Positions 11,620-21,917 are shown, numbered from the stretch's first letter. The stretch is DNA of 64,000 bases from Aphis gossypii (GCF_020184175.1 NC_065530.1:71525260-71589259); one strand, 5' to 3'. Notes: generated by a model not told the origin, from the letters alone. Made by a program: numbers and translations.

Positions 11620-11710
11620 CTTTGAGAACAATCAATTCCCGGTTTGTGAAATTGTCAATCTGATGTTCTTCTGTCGACGAATAGACGTATCGAAACGGTA
11701 AACAGGAACT
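11620..11710 (-). CDS. Candidate 91-nt coding exon
   Basis: On the minus strand a T-rich tract ending in TTTGACAG precedes 30 open codons plus one base, then a donor (AAAG then GTATTT). The reading is well mixed in composition (SSCLPFRYVYSSTEEHQ, continuing IDNFTNRELIVLK) and is closed by a TGA just upstream of the acceptor, as expected if the splice site is real. Phase is 0 in and 1 out. No family is recognised. This is one of the more coding-like short segments in the window. Confidence 0.3.
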
Positions 11711-12164
11711 CTGTCAAATTATACATTTTTTAATTAAAAAAAGGTTTATCAGAAAATCCGCCTAAAAAAACATGTTAAACCAATATTCTAATTAAAAAAC
11801 AACACAAGATTTATATCCAGATAAAAAATTACCAATTTTAATTTTTAATGCACACACCTATTCTACATACATAGATATTATGGAGTATATGAAGTATCAA
11901 CCAATTATTGATTGTTAAACATTGACATTTTCGAAAATAATTTTTATTATTCATCAATGTATAATGTATATAAAATGTATTTAATAATTTATTTTACTAC
12001 TACGTATTTTATTGGTTATACCATACCAAATATATATATATAAACCAAATGTGATAAATAACAATTGAAGATTTGAAGTATAAATTCATATTGAATACAA
12101 CTCAAAAACTGTATACATCCGCAGTATATTGTACATATATAATATACTATATACCATGTGTATT

Positions 12165-12181
12165 ATATATATATATATTTG
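12165..12181. repeat. (TA)n tract
   Basis: Short AT dinucleotide microsatellite in AT-rich DNA. Confidence 0.7.
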
Positions 12182-12489
12182 TAATAGACACATATATGGC
12201 CGTTCGTCAATTGAATACTAACGAAACTTTATGAACGTGAAATCTAAAACTTATAAACAGAATAATAAAAGTTATCAGTATTTTCTTCAGAAAAGAGAAA
12301 AATCATTTCTTTTACTGTTTTGCAGACAAATTGTGTGAGTTTTGTTTTTGAAATTACGTGATTTCGTGATTTCTATGAGAGTGTGAAAATTACAAACAAA
12401 TAAAAGATATTCGGATACCGAGGGTTTCGTACTCGTTGTTCTATCGCTTTGAGCTACCATTCCTTTCAATCTTCGCAATTCGTCTTAAA

Positions 12490-12684
12490 ATGATTTTGTT
12501 TTTTATGTTTTTAATACCTACTCATTTTAATACCTTTCGTAGCAATTTCAAAACTCGTCAGAAAGATAAGAAGTTTACGTTCGAGGGGTTAACGGAGAAA
12601 GTAGCTGTTCTCATCTCAACTGTCACTCAACCCCCACACTCACAACAATTACTGCTGATTATTATACTGGCCAACGACGGCTGA
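12490..12684 (+). CDS. Candidate small secreted-type protein, 64 aa
   Basis: An ATG opens 64 codons to a TGA. The N-terminus is hydrophobic and resembles a signal peptide (MILFFMFLIPTH). A charged stretch follows (NFKTRQKDKKFTFEGLTEK), then a second hydrophobic segment near the end (QLLLIIIL). The downstream 100 bases are CpG-rich. The gene is unrecognised. The frame is also open upstream of the ATG, so this could be part of a longer exon. A chance ORF is possible. Confidence 0.27.
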   Translation: MILFFMFLIPTHFNTFRSNFKTRQKDKKFTFEGLTEKVAVLISTVTQPPHSQQLLLIIILANDG

Positions 12685-12790
12685 CAGCGCGAGAAGCATC
12701 CGGCCGAAAAATTACGTCGTCGAGTTCTCGGTAGTTTTTCGTTTTTCGAATGACGGATGTCGTCGCGAAAACATAACGGGATTTTTCGAT
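12650..12790. promoter_or_regulatory. Small CpG-rich patch
   Basis: There are many CpGs in about 140 bases (around GACAGCGCGAG, CCGGCCG and CGTCGTCGAG) within AT-rich surroundings. It may be a regulatory element or part of an exon. No splice structure is evident. Confidence 0.3.
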
Positions 12791-12799
12791 TTTCTGTAT

Positions 12800-14600
12800 T
12801 TCTTAGTTTTTGCTTAGGGCTCCGTAGAAGATAATAATATTAAACTGACTGATTTATTATTACTCTTTTTTTCGTAACGTATAAATATTTAAAATTGCGT
12901 AATACCTTAAATTCCAAACGCCCAGATACCATTTAAGTGGCATAATGTTATTTAATGCTAATTCAAGTATAAATTATCAAAATAAATTGAGTAAAATACA
13001 CGATAAAATGAAAAAAAACCCTGTGTTCAGTTTCGAATAGCTGTGTATAACGTATACGGAAATATAACTACATCATTAAAAATATATTTACGACCCCAGT
13101 TTTATAATAATAGTATAGTTGATTAAATAATAGTCTTTAAACTATTGTCAAACTTATATATAATTATTAAACTTGATAAAAAAAAAACTACTAGATGTAT
13201 AAGAAAATGTACCTTCAAACTATATGATGCGCTGAGAGTTTGGGAAGCAAAGCAGATGAATCATCAGAATCCTGATTATCAAAGTATCAAATCAAAATAT
13301 TTTTTTTTACCGCGGAGGAGCTAAAATTTCCCATGGGGTTAAAAATAAAGAATTATCTAACGAGAATTTGTAGTTCAATCTTTTATATAGCTAAGCAGTT
13401 TTTGAATATTTCAAATAATATATTGACATGGCAGTAGAACATTTTATCCATATTAAATAGTTTTAATACTTTTGAACTATACTCAAACTTCAAATTCTAT
13501 AGTGTATAATTTAAAATATAAAAAAAATGAAGAAGTAAATAGCTGCATTTTTACAGATTTTATTAACATTTGAATCACCATTTTAAGCACTTAGAAAAAT
13601 ATTTAACTATGCTTAAATGTAAAATAACAATCGATTTTATAAAAAAACGAGTGTGGTAGAATACTCCTAATTTCCCTAATTTTACTTTTTTGTATAATAT
13701 ATAATTTAAAATGTGATTTAATTAAGATAAATAATAAATTTATTCATTACAAAAGACACAATTATACAAAAAAAACCATCAAAGAACATAAAATGATTAA
13801 AAGTTGATATACACTATTTTCGTAATTACTTTTAAGAATATCTGACTTCACTATGTAGTGAATTATATAGATATCAAACATTAGAAACTAATCACTTTCA
13901 TTGAAATTTTACTTTCATATGTTAACAGTCAATCAATATTCAATACAGTTGAATCCCGTTTAAGTCTCTCATATAAACAACCACAATCAGTATTGTTTTT
14001 TTAGAGATCCAATAATGTAATTTATCTTAATATATAATTTTTTTAAAACTTATTTTTTTTTCATATACTTATTTTTAGGTCGTATTTTTTGTTAAATTAC
14101 ATTTTTCAATTTTTAGATATCTTGTAAAATTAGAAATAACAAATAATATCAACCTAACTCTTTTTTTTCGGTTTAAATTATAGCTTTTCAACTATAATTA
14201 GTGAACGTGTAAAAAAAATATACATCTCATAAAATTCAAATATATTCATTATTTTATACTGATATTATAGTATATGATTAGTTTATTTACAATACATTTT
14301 CATTTTCATTAATTATACATTATACATTTATACATCATGTGAATTCGTTTGATCTACGTATTAATATTATGTTAATATATCGAATATTTCAACTGAGTTT
14401 CAAATAAAATGAATATTGTATAAAAATAATGAAATTCCATTGTCAACGTTTTCTTGGTATAGTTTCAACAGTTATTTCATTTATTAATTTATTTACTTTG
14501 TATGAATGTGGTTTATAATATGTAAACATTATTTAAAAAATATAAAGAAGTACACATAAAAAGTTATTTTTTTTAACTAAACATATTCTCTTTGTAACAC
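12800..14600. other. AT-rich non-genic sequence
   Basis: I see nothing in this stretch beyond A/T runs and a slightly GC-richer patch at about 13240-13340 that has no consistent frame. Confidence 0.5.
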
Positions 14601-14634
14601 TGTGAGTATAGTAGATTCAATCAAAATTGTATTC

Positions 14635-14923
14635 TTAGCATGGTTGGTTGACACTCGTTATTTTATACCCCCAAGCCATTTGTATTATTATACTTTCAGT
14701 GGTTTCAAGCCTCGTATTGAGGCGAAATTCCGCTCGGTCTTTTAATCCTATTATTAAAGGAGTAACTAATTGGTCTAATAACAGCATAATGGAGCACTGC
14801 CATGATTCTCCTACTTCGGTCAGTTTGCTCAATGGAATCGGCAAACAAAATAAAATGTATAATATATTATTTCCTCTTCCTTATTATTCAAACATTAACA
14901 TTCGACAATATTTAAAGTACTAA
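14635..14923. other. Doubly open segment, possible fossil coding sequence
   Basis: About 210 bases are open on both strands in otherwise AT-rich DNA. The minus strand (14635-14844) reads a varied sequence with WQCS, LKDRAEFRLNTRLE and ends in SVNQPC then a stop. It could begin after an acceptor ending near 14825. The plus strand (14648-14923) reads VLRRNSARSFNPIIKGVTN and an NWSNNSIMEHCHD stretch. Neither has an ATG in good context. The pattern fits a decayed coding sequence such as a transposon, or a real exon on one strand. I cannot name it or settle the strand. Confidence 0.25.
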
Positions 14924-14929
14924 AAAAAT

Positions 14930-16190
14930 TCTAATATTCTAGAAACCTTTTAATATAATTTCAAACTTTAAGTATAAATATTAAATATTTTATGAATTTC
15001 ACACTATTAAACAATTTATAAAAATTGTTAATTTTCATTTATTGTTTTTAAATTTTTCTAAAGATTTGAACATTTGGATAAAAAAAATTGTACATACGTA
15101 TTTTTGCTATTTATAGTTAGCATAATATGATTAGTTTTTGATTAACCTTGTATAAAATTATCAAGCTATTTTAACCATAAAAAAAAATTGTATCATGAAT
15201 ATATATGAAAACCAACATAAGAAAAATACCCATAAAAACACAAAAAGAACCAAATATATTTTTAAAATCATTTTATAACAATGAAATGATATTATTAATA
15301 TTTGATACGACTGCAAGTCTCTACTGACATTCATTTTTGAATTACAACAATAACAGAACAAAATTTATTTGATGAAAATTGCACGTTTTGCGTAAAAATT
15401 ATTTTTTCTTGGTTATTTGTAAAAATATTAGGGAATTTTTATTTACCCCCTCCCCCCACAACTAGATTTAATTTTTTATCAGAATTCACTCTCAAAGTTT
15501 AAATCATAATATATAATAAAAGGTAAGAACATTGTATTACTTAACATGTTAATTTAAATACCGTAACAAAAAATTATTAAAAATACTTAATCGAAATATT
15601 GAAGAGAATAATTCATACACATATTAAGTATACGAGTATATTGTATACACTATATACTGTAATGTACAAATTAATGATAATTATCTACTAAATGAAAACA
15701 ATTATAATTTTAAAAATGTAGATATAACTTATTAAGTAAGATTGAGATGACATATAATTAGTAATTGCAAGTGTGTGCTGATTAGTATAAATATATTATA
15801 TAAGTAAATTATCCATTTGAATAAAATTATAAAAGTTTTTAAAATATTCAATACATTTTTTAATTTAACGAATTAAAATTAAAATCAAAGATACTTACAA
15901 TATATATTTATGTACATAATATATATATATATATATATATATATAGGTATAATAGCAACAAAAAATATTGTAAAATTCTAATTCTAATCTATTTGTGTTT
16001 GAGGAAGCCAATTTTTTAAAAACAAAATAATGTATGAATTAGATACTGGACGAAAATCTGTGAAACCCTATTATTACGAGTAAAATATCACATTTGATCA
16101 ATATAAATAACCATGTATATCAATATCATACAGCAAAATGTATATTACTCAATAAAACGCATCTGACATCATGTAAAGTGGTAATAACTC
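14930..16190. other. AT-rich non-genic sequence
   Basis: I see no gene. It includes a short C-rich run near 15446 and the AT microsatellite at 15919-15945. Confidence 0.5.
15919..15945. repeat. (AT)n microsatellite
   Basis: About 13 uninterrupted AT dinucleotides, followed by the TAGGTATA word that recurs across the window. Confidence 0.9.
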
Positions 16191-16205
16191 TGAACGAAAT
16201 CTGAT

Positions 16206-16352
16206 ATGATTGGGGAATCAGTGGTGGTTAACAAATGGATAACACTGGACTCGTTGGTGTTTTTCATTGCATTTATCTATGTATCGTTCATGTTGTGCTA
16301 TATCGAAAAGCGAATTATCTGTGGTGAAAATATGTGTATACCGCAGAAATAG
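16206..16352 (+). CDS. Candidate small single-pass membrane protein, 48 aa
   Basis: An ATG opens 48 codons to TAG. Residues about 15-33 form one hydrophobic segment (LDSLVFFIAFIYVSFML), flanked by a polar N-terminus (MIGESVVVNKW) and a basic, cysteine-containing tail (EKRIICGENMC). An in-frame stop lies upstream, so the start is defined if this is real. A 62-codon ATG-initiated frame is open on the opposite strand (16218-16406), so at most one is likely genuine. It lies at the edge of the large CpG island. The product is unrecognised. Confidence 0.25.
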   Translation: MIGESVVVNKWITLDSLVFFIAFIYVSFMLCYIEKRIICGENMCIPQK

Positions 16353-16406
16353 AAACCACGCGGGTCGGCGGAGGGTGAAAATGCGCGCGTTTCGCTCCTG
16401 CGTCAT
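16218..16406 (-). CDS. Candidate 62-aa ORF antisense to the 16.2 kb ORF
   Basis: The minus strand reads MTQERNARIFTLRRPAW onward for 62 codons to TGA, with A at -3 of the ATG and the start inside the CpG-rich edge of the 16.3-18.0 kb island. It has two cysteines and a histidine-rich end (VNHH). It overlaps the plus-strand 48-aa ORF almost completely. Which strand, if either, is coding is open. Confidence 0.2.
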   Translation of the reverse strand: MTQERNARIFTLRRPAWFLFLRYTHIFTTDNSLFDIAQHERYIDKCNEKHQRVQCYPFVNHH

Positions 16407-16651
16407 TTGGCCCAGGACTCCCTTAATTTGATTCCATTCCCCCTAGTACATTTATCACGAAACAAGACCTTTATTGAGGACGTATGTTAGTGCGACGGCA
16501 CTTGACGCCAAGTCGTCTGTCGCACAAACGCATCATTGATAGAACTCCGATCGGGGTCTACGACGGCGACCACCATCCAACTCTGATCGATTACAACCGA
16601 TTATACGCACGTCGCAGTACACGATATATTATTATACAACGTGGTATAAAA

Positions 16652-16686
16652 TATTATTATTATTATTATTATTGTTATTATTATGA
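16652..16686. repeat. (ATT)n microsatellite
   Basis: Tandem ATT/TTA units with one interrupting TTG, within the left part of the CpG island region. Confidence 0.85.
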
Positions 16687-17129
16687 TTTATGCTATAGTT
16701 GTAGTAGAGTTTATCAGATATAACACGAGCAAACTATATCATGTAACACATTGTTTTGTTTACCACATCGTACAGAGCGGACGACGCGTGGTCCAAGAAT
16801 ATAATATACACAAGGCTGAAGGCGTAGAAATTTTCAGTGGCGCAACGAGACCGCGGTAAATTGTTTTTATCGTAAAGTCAGCCGTATATAACATATAAGT
16901 ACACACACACACACATAACACGTTGAATGCGTGATATATTATTGTCAGACCCCCCTCGTACACGGAAAAGAGCCCGAAAACACGACCGAGAGACTATATA
17001 TTATATTATATATACATTGAGCGTGCTATCCGTTTAGAGAATAGTCGACCGGGTGATATATTATCGCCTATCGGTCAAGCGGCCCAGCGCGTTCTACATT
17101 ACACGCGACGGCGAAAAATGAAGACGTCG

Positions 17130-17175
17130 CCCGCCGCCGCCGACGACGACGACGACAACGACGACTACGACGAAG
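17130..17175. repeat. (CGC)n/(GAC)n trinucleotide tract
   Basis: CCGCCGCCGCC passes into a run of GAC units with interruptions (GACAACGACGACTACGACG). On the minus strand this reads poly-valine in one frame, an artefact of the repeat. Confidence 0.75.
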
Positions 17176-17999
17176 TAGACACGACGACTATACGAAACCT
17201 CTGCAGTGCGAGTATGTACGGACTTATGAGTCGAAGAGGTATATGATTTTGGCGGGGCGATATATCTGCGGGGTGGTGGTGGAGAGGAATCCGTCGGTCC
17301 AGTTTGACGAAGATACATCGAGGTGTAGACGCGCGCACGGTTTTCGGATCCGAACCAATTAAATGACCATCGGCGGAGGGGCGGGTCAGGAGCAGGGTGG
17401 TAGGATGGTTTGTGGAAGTCGAATTCATATACTGGACAGGACCAAATTCGTGTGCGTCGAGCGGACGTCGCCGGGGATGAGGAACGCGCGTGAGAAATGG
17501 CGCCGCGGGATAGGGCCGGGGTGGCGGCTTCCGATTGTTTACACGCCGTCGAACCCGACAAGCGGCTCTTGTGTGCGCGCAGACGGGACACATAAAAGGT
17601 TATTTATATATAATGTGTTATCGGGCTCTGGCGGTGGCAAAGGCGGTTTCATTTATCACGCGCGCGCCAGCGTTTTTAAAAAGCGTTTCGGACGCGCGAA
17701 TCCGCGACGACGCGCGTCCGTCTGTCCGTCCGTCAGCGATGAACCCGACACTATTTGCGGTGTTTTTCGCCCAGTGTATGGGACCGGAAGACCGAGAGGA
17801 AATCGGAAATTGATGGAATCGGCTCCTCGGCGGGCGCGGCACACCGTGTCCGAGAAAATAACGACGTGGACGGCAGCCGAGGTGTTTATTATATACCTAT
17901 ACAGCCGGTTACGCGAATGTGTGTCTATGATATAACACGTAGGTATATGTGCGGATGAATGACGTGTGCGGATTTGAGGGGGAAGCGTGATGAAAAATA

Positions 18000-18700
18000 C
18001 TACTCGTTTACCGGCCTCATACGTTCTTAAGAAAGTAAAAACCAAACCAAACGTCCGATCGAAACATGTAATTATATATATTTTATATACATAGAATTAT
18101 CGGAATCACGACCTTAAAAGATAACAAAATATTAGGACGTTTCCCGACCTGTCTTTTCAATTATAGCATCTCTTTCCCACGTGGTAGTGTTTTCTACATA
18201 TTTTTAGTGAGTGCGATAAGTCATAGAAGTATGACCGTGTTCTAATGAATTAGGTAATAAAATTACGCACATACGGCACTTAATAACTAGTTAAATTTTT
18301 AAACAATAATAATTACGCATTTTTAATTTAATTACTTTTTAATAAGCAAAATGTTTTATTAAAATGTTAAAACCTTCTGGCGATCACAATAATAATATTT
18401 AATTTATTAGTATACTAACTTAAAGTACTTAAAATATAACAAGTAGAGCCCATCGAATTGTAGATAAATATAATATGTATATAATAAAAAATCTTCAGAT
18501 GCAGTTATATAAACAGTGAGCCGATTTTATCCTCTATAATACTTATGTGAGTTACACAGATCTTTGTGGACGGTCGTCCATCAGTGCATTAACGCTGTCG
18601 AAGTACATTATGACTAAATGAATTTGAGCAAATACCTGTAATAGTTTAGTGCTAAAGTAAAAATCACTAGTTTCAAACGTTGAATGTCTCAAATATATAT
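18000..18700. other. Right flank of the CpG island, then AT-rich DNA
   Basis: No gene is visible. A CCACGTGG E-box-type palindrome occurs at about 18178-18185, and a 6-bp inverted repeat (TGGACG, CGTCCA) near 18567-18580. Confidence 0.4.
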
Positions 18701-18709
18701 TTTTATACC

Positions 18710-18904
18710 TTATTGAAATTTAAAGAAAATATAAACATCTTTATGACTGTCTAAGAACGCGCATATATGTGTGTAGAAGATAGGTTGTGGAATTGTGGTC
18801 AATTTTGAAAAGAGATCCTTATTGTATAATTTCGTTCCTATAAATCCTGTCGGTAAATATTTGCTATTTTCTTTTTTAGTTATGTTATCCAAATCCCGTG
18901 ACAT
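18710..18904 (-). CDS. Candidate small protein ORF, 64 aa
   Basis: An ATG with G at -3 opens 64 codons to TAA on the minus strand. It starts MSRDLDNITKKENSKYL and has a balanced middle section (including GFIGTKLYNKDLFSK and FLDSHKD). There is no signal peptide, membrane segment or recognised domain. No CpG patch or splice site supports it, so chance is a real alternative. Confidence 0.22.
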   Translation of the reverse strand: MSRDLDNITKKENSKYLPTGFIGTKLYNKDLFSKLTTIPQPIFYTHICAFLDSHKDVYIFFKFQ

Positions 18905-19163
18905 AACTAATAATGTTATTCGTTAACTTAACGTTTACATACGTCAAACGTGTGCTCTATATGTTTAAAAACTAAATGACTATAATAGAACTGTAAAAAG
19001 TTCTACACGCGACATCGTAATTTCCTAAACTTGCTATGAAAACGCGTAGTGACGTTGTATATGTTATATAATTAATTTTACCGATTAAATAATACTTCAG
19101 TAATTAAACTTACAATTTAATGTATTTTAAATTCCAAAATATTATATACATTATCAATAAAAA

Positions 19164-19325
19164 GAGGTGGGAAAGTGGATACCGCTCCGATATTCGATAA
19201 GTTTCAAGTGGGTCACTTGTAATAGATATGTTAAATTTATACGTGAAAAACGATTTCCGAGAAGAACCTACTGTCACCTATAATATTATTAAGAATATTT
19301 CATGATATTTTTTTCTATATACTGC
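19164..19325 (+). repeat. Partial copy of an aphid-type dispersed repeat
   Basis: The segment begins GAGGTGGGAAAGTGGATACC and contains ACGTGAAAAACGATTTCCGA followed, about 60 bases on, by TTTCATGATATTTT. I recall this word order from a very common dispersed repeat in aphid genomes; that is memory, not a search result. Its first 25 bases resemble the start of the copy at 43927. Inside lies a 6-bp inverted repeat (CAAGTG, CACTTG). Confidence 0.5.
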
Positions 19326-19329
19326 TATT

Positions 19330-20600
19330 AAAATAATTTATTTTACTGTTAGTATATTATGATGTTATTTAAATTTTTTTGCAAAAAAAAAATGCATTTA
19401 TTATAATATTATTATACTATATTAAATTTTAAATCAATACTACTTAACAGTAAAACGGTTTGAATAAGTTCGTGGGATTAAATAGGTATAATATATTAAT
19501 ATAATAATATCTATCAATATTTATCAACATATTTTAGAAATCGCATTTGTGTTCATAATATACTTAGAAAAAAGATTTAAGTCTTGCGAATAATACTTTT
19601 GAATTATAAAAAAACAATAGTGAATATCGTTATTAATTGTGTTTATACACTCATATTTTTAAAAACTGTTAATACTGCTCTATGCATTAAGATTAAACTC
19701 GTCTACATTTTGTATTTTTACTATAGTTTAAATGTAATCGATATCGTTGATTTGTTTTCTTTGAACTCAATGATTAAAACAAAACTAAAACTATATTGCA
19801 AAATATTTTACTCTAGGATATGATTATTCACATAATTAAATATATGTATATGTTTATTTTAAATAAAATAATTGATTGACTCTTAAATGAAAATAATCAA
19901 GTTTATTGCAATTAATTTAAAACATACCTACTTACCTAGTTTCCTTTACGGTAAGTTAATTGAAGTCAAAAGTGTTAACTTGTTTATGATACAATTTTGT
20001 TTACCAAGGTTTATCATAAAAAGCAAAATGACATATTATGAGCAAATTCAATTAATTAATATTTTGTTGACATCTTGAATATACTTAAACATACATATTA
20101 AGGTTAAAATAAATATGACTACTAACTTATTTAATTACTAAACATTAATAATACAAAAACAGTTTAATATATTATTATACCTATCATTTACATTAGAATG
20201 GTTCTTATGTATTGAAGTATACATTTTTTTACAATTTTTTTAAGTCAGGGCCCTCCAATATATTTGATATAACAAAAAAATAATTTACGTTAAATTTGCT
20301 GATTGTAACTCACTCCGTTCACGTGCCTCAAGAGGATTAAAAAAGGGTTTTATGGTTTTTAAAAGTGTTTTTGTATTTTACTTTAAAACATTAGCAAATA
20401 CAATAAAAACACAAATAAGCTTTATTCAAGAACATACAATTTTCTGTAAATAACTTTTTTATTATAATAACTTTCTTCTAAATCCATTGCTTTTTTTGGA
20501 AATAATAAAAAAAACTAAATATTTTTAATTAGTCTTGAACATTAATAAACAATATTATGTAGAACTGTTAAAATAAATAATTATCATTGATTTCTACTGT
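19330..20600. other. AT-rich non-genic sequence
   Basis: No supported gene. Open runs at about 19584-19823 and 19887-20078 consist mainly of I, K, N, L, Y and F and are best explained by composition. CAGGGCCC near 20247 recalls a hAT terminus but has no partner. Confidence 0.5.
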
Positions 20601-20607
20601 GTTACAG

Positions 20608-20650
20608 GCACATCCGTTGGGATAGAGTTTCAGGAATATTAGGCGTTATA
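20608..20650 (+). CDS. Candidate 43-nt coding mini-exon, near-terminal
   Basis: A strong acceptor (TTTCTACTGTGTTACAG) precedes the segment and a GTAAGA donor follows. The only open frame reads HIRWDRVSGILGVI (phase 2 to 0). A very strong second acceptor (GTTCTTTTTTTTTAG) lies 48 bases downstream and is followed at once by TAA, which would end the protein there. Read without splicing, it adds VRSLE and then stops. Either way it would be the C-terminus of a plus-strand gene whose earlier exons are not identified. Confidence 0.27.
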
Positions 20651-20662
20651 GTAAGATCACTT

Positions 20663-20680
20663 GAGTGAATGTATTCACTC
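20663..20680. repeat. Perfect 8-bp inverted repeat
   Basis: GAGTGAAT (20663-20670) and ATTCACTC (20673-20680) are separated by 2 bases. They lie in the putative mini-intron after the 20.6 kb exon. Confidence 0.7.
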
Positions 20681-21641
20681 TGTGTTCTTTTTTTTTTAGT
20701 AAATATATTTTAAATGTTGATAAAACCCCTAATTCTACAATGCACGTTTTAAAATGCATCTTCCAATTAAAAAATTAATCTTTTGTCATTTCATAATAGT
20801 TACATTTTAAAAACTACATTTAAATATTTAATTGTGTTCATATTGATTGCTACTTTTTCTAGTACTATAATTAATAACTAATGTCATTAATGATTGTCCT
20901 AAAATAAGATGATGTCGTAAGAATAGATAGTATAGCAAAAATACTTAAGGATACTATTATTAGATTTCCCTCTTGGTTCATTAACAAACTAACAGAAACT
21001 AATCTAATGAAACTCACAATTTATCATACTGTTATTATTATACATATAGTCGTGATCAAAGCATTTACACTTTAAGAATATTGGAATACTTTAAATAAAT
21101 AATTAACGAAAAAAATTAAAATATTAATTTTAATGAATAACTAAATAATAAAAGAAGAACACGAATAATAATCGGTTGAAAAAATAATTCTTTTGTCAAA
21201 TAGTAACTTAAATTTGTCATTTTTATGTGCAATCCTTTTTTAGATTTAAAGAAGCCACTGCCGCAAATATATTTAAAGAATAATATTTGTATAGCAAAGT
21301 ATAAATAATATGTATAATATAAGAAACACAAAGAGACAGGTGTAAAAAAACATAAGTGGACTTAGGAATTGTATTTTTTTGCATCTCCACTTACCTAACA
21401 CTGTGTATAAATAATTTTAAAAAAATACTTATTTTGTGGGCACAGAATTTTATTTTAATAATAAAAAACAACCATGGAAATCACTAGTATGGAATCAAGT
21501 GACTATTGGAAAGTAGTTTATAATGGCTTATTGATTTTCGTGGTAACCCGTGATAATCATAAGCTCGTTTTCTGCCAGGACTACAGCACCAATGATCAGA
21601 AAAAAATATACACTTATACCCATATGCAATAATAAAAAAAA

Positions 21642-21663
21642 AATAATAATAATAATAATAATA
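21642..21663. repeat. (AAT)n microsatellite
   Basis: About seven AAT units next to an A-run. They lie just downstream (minus strand) of the candidate terminal exon at 21685-21757. Confidence 0.85.
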
Positions 21664-21684
21664 AAAAATTGCAATATAATAGTG

Positions 21685-21757
21685 TTATAGAAACCAAAAA
21701 CTGTTGTAACACATGTTCGGACAAACGATTCGGCGCGTTTTCCGATCACCATGTTTG
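21685..21757 (-). CDS. Candidate terminal coding exon with CxxxC motif
   Basis: On the minus strand a strong acceptor (TTGTTTTTCAG) precedes the segment. In phase 2 it reads KHGDRKTRRIVCPNMCYNSF, then WFL and TAA. It follows the 48-nt exon at 21870-21917 across a 112-nt intron with GTAAGT and TTTCAG ends, and the phases agree. In phase 1 the same exon would read NMVIGKRAESFVRT and continue into a low-complexity hydrophobic run, which I consider less likely. No family is recognised. Together with its neighbour this is the best two-exon structure in the window. Confidence 0.33.
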
Positions 21758-21869
21758 CTGAAAAACAATATATTATACTACGATATTATACGTATTATAT
21801 GAGAGTTCCGTGATTTTTTTCGACGTCGACCAAACCAGTGGCCCTTCAAAATTGGGTTACACAACTTAC

Positions 21870-21917
21870 ACGGCAGGCAGATGAAAATCAGCATTTTCGC
21901 CACCATGTGCGCGTTGT
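21870..21917 (-). CDS. Candidate 48-nt coding mini-exon, phase 2 to 2
   Basis: A strong acceptor (AATTTCGTGCTACACAG) and a perfect donor (GTAAGT) bound the segment on the minus strand. In phase 2 it reads QRAHGGENADFHLPA and hands over in phase 2 to the exon at 21685-21757. A second open frame (phase 1) contains an ATG in good context (MVAKMLIFICLP) that could instead be a signal-peptide start. Length divisible by three and phase 2 at both ends is the pattern described for aphid microexon-rich effector ('bicycle') genes. That link is only a thought, because no diagnostic sequence is shown. Confidence 0.33.

Larger units (their letters stand above)
16360..17990. promoter_or_regulatory. Large CpG-dense island, likely promoter or first-exon region
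   Basis: This is the longest GC-rich, CpG-dense block in the window. The core is about 17040-17880, with clusters of CGCG and GCGCG words. It contains a (GAC)n/(CGC)n tract near 17130-17175 and runs open in several frames on both strands. Such multi-frame openness follows from GC-rich composition and is not coding evidence. No reading resembles a known protein. A possible plus-strand donor (AGAG then GTATAT) lies at 17240. Direction of transcription is unresolved. Confidence 0.45.

Noticed and set aside
12287..12480. tRNA-like or SINE-like motif on the minus strand (GGTAGCTCAAAGCGATAGAA)
   Set aside because: It resembles a tRNA D-arm, but there is no B-box at the right distance and no acceptor stem pairing.
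17094..17935. Several long overlapping frames on both strands, up to 190 codons
   Set aside because: The block is CpG-dense and stop-poor in almost every frame. None of the readings shows a domain, and the poly-valine run comes from the GAC repeat.
20247..20350. CAGGGCCC start resembling a hAT terminus
   Set aside because: No matching right terminus or target duplication was found downstream.
21540..21600. GRKR site after an acceptor-like sequence on the minus strand, recalling a DH31-type neuropeptide end
   Set aside because: No mature DH31-like peptide is readable anywhere in the window on that strand, and the frame depends on an unsupported upstream exon.
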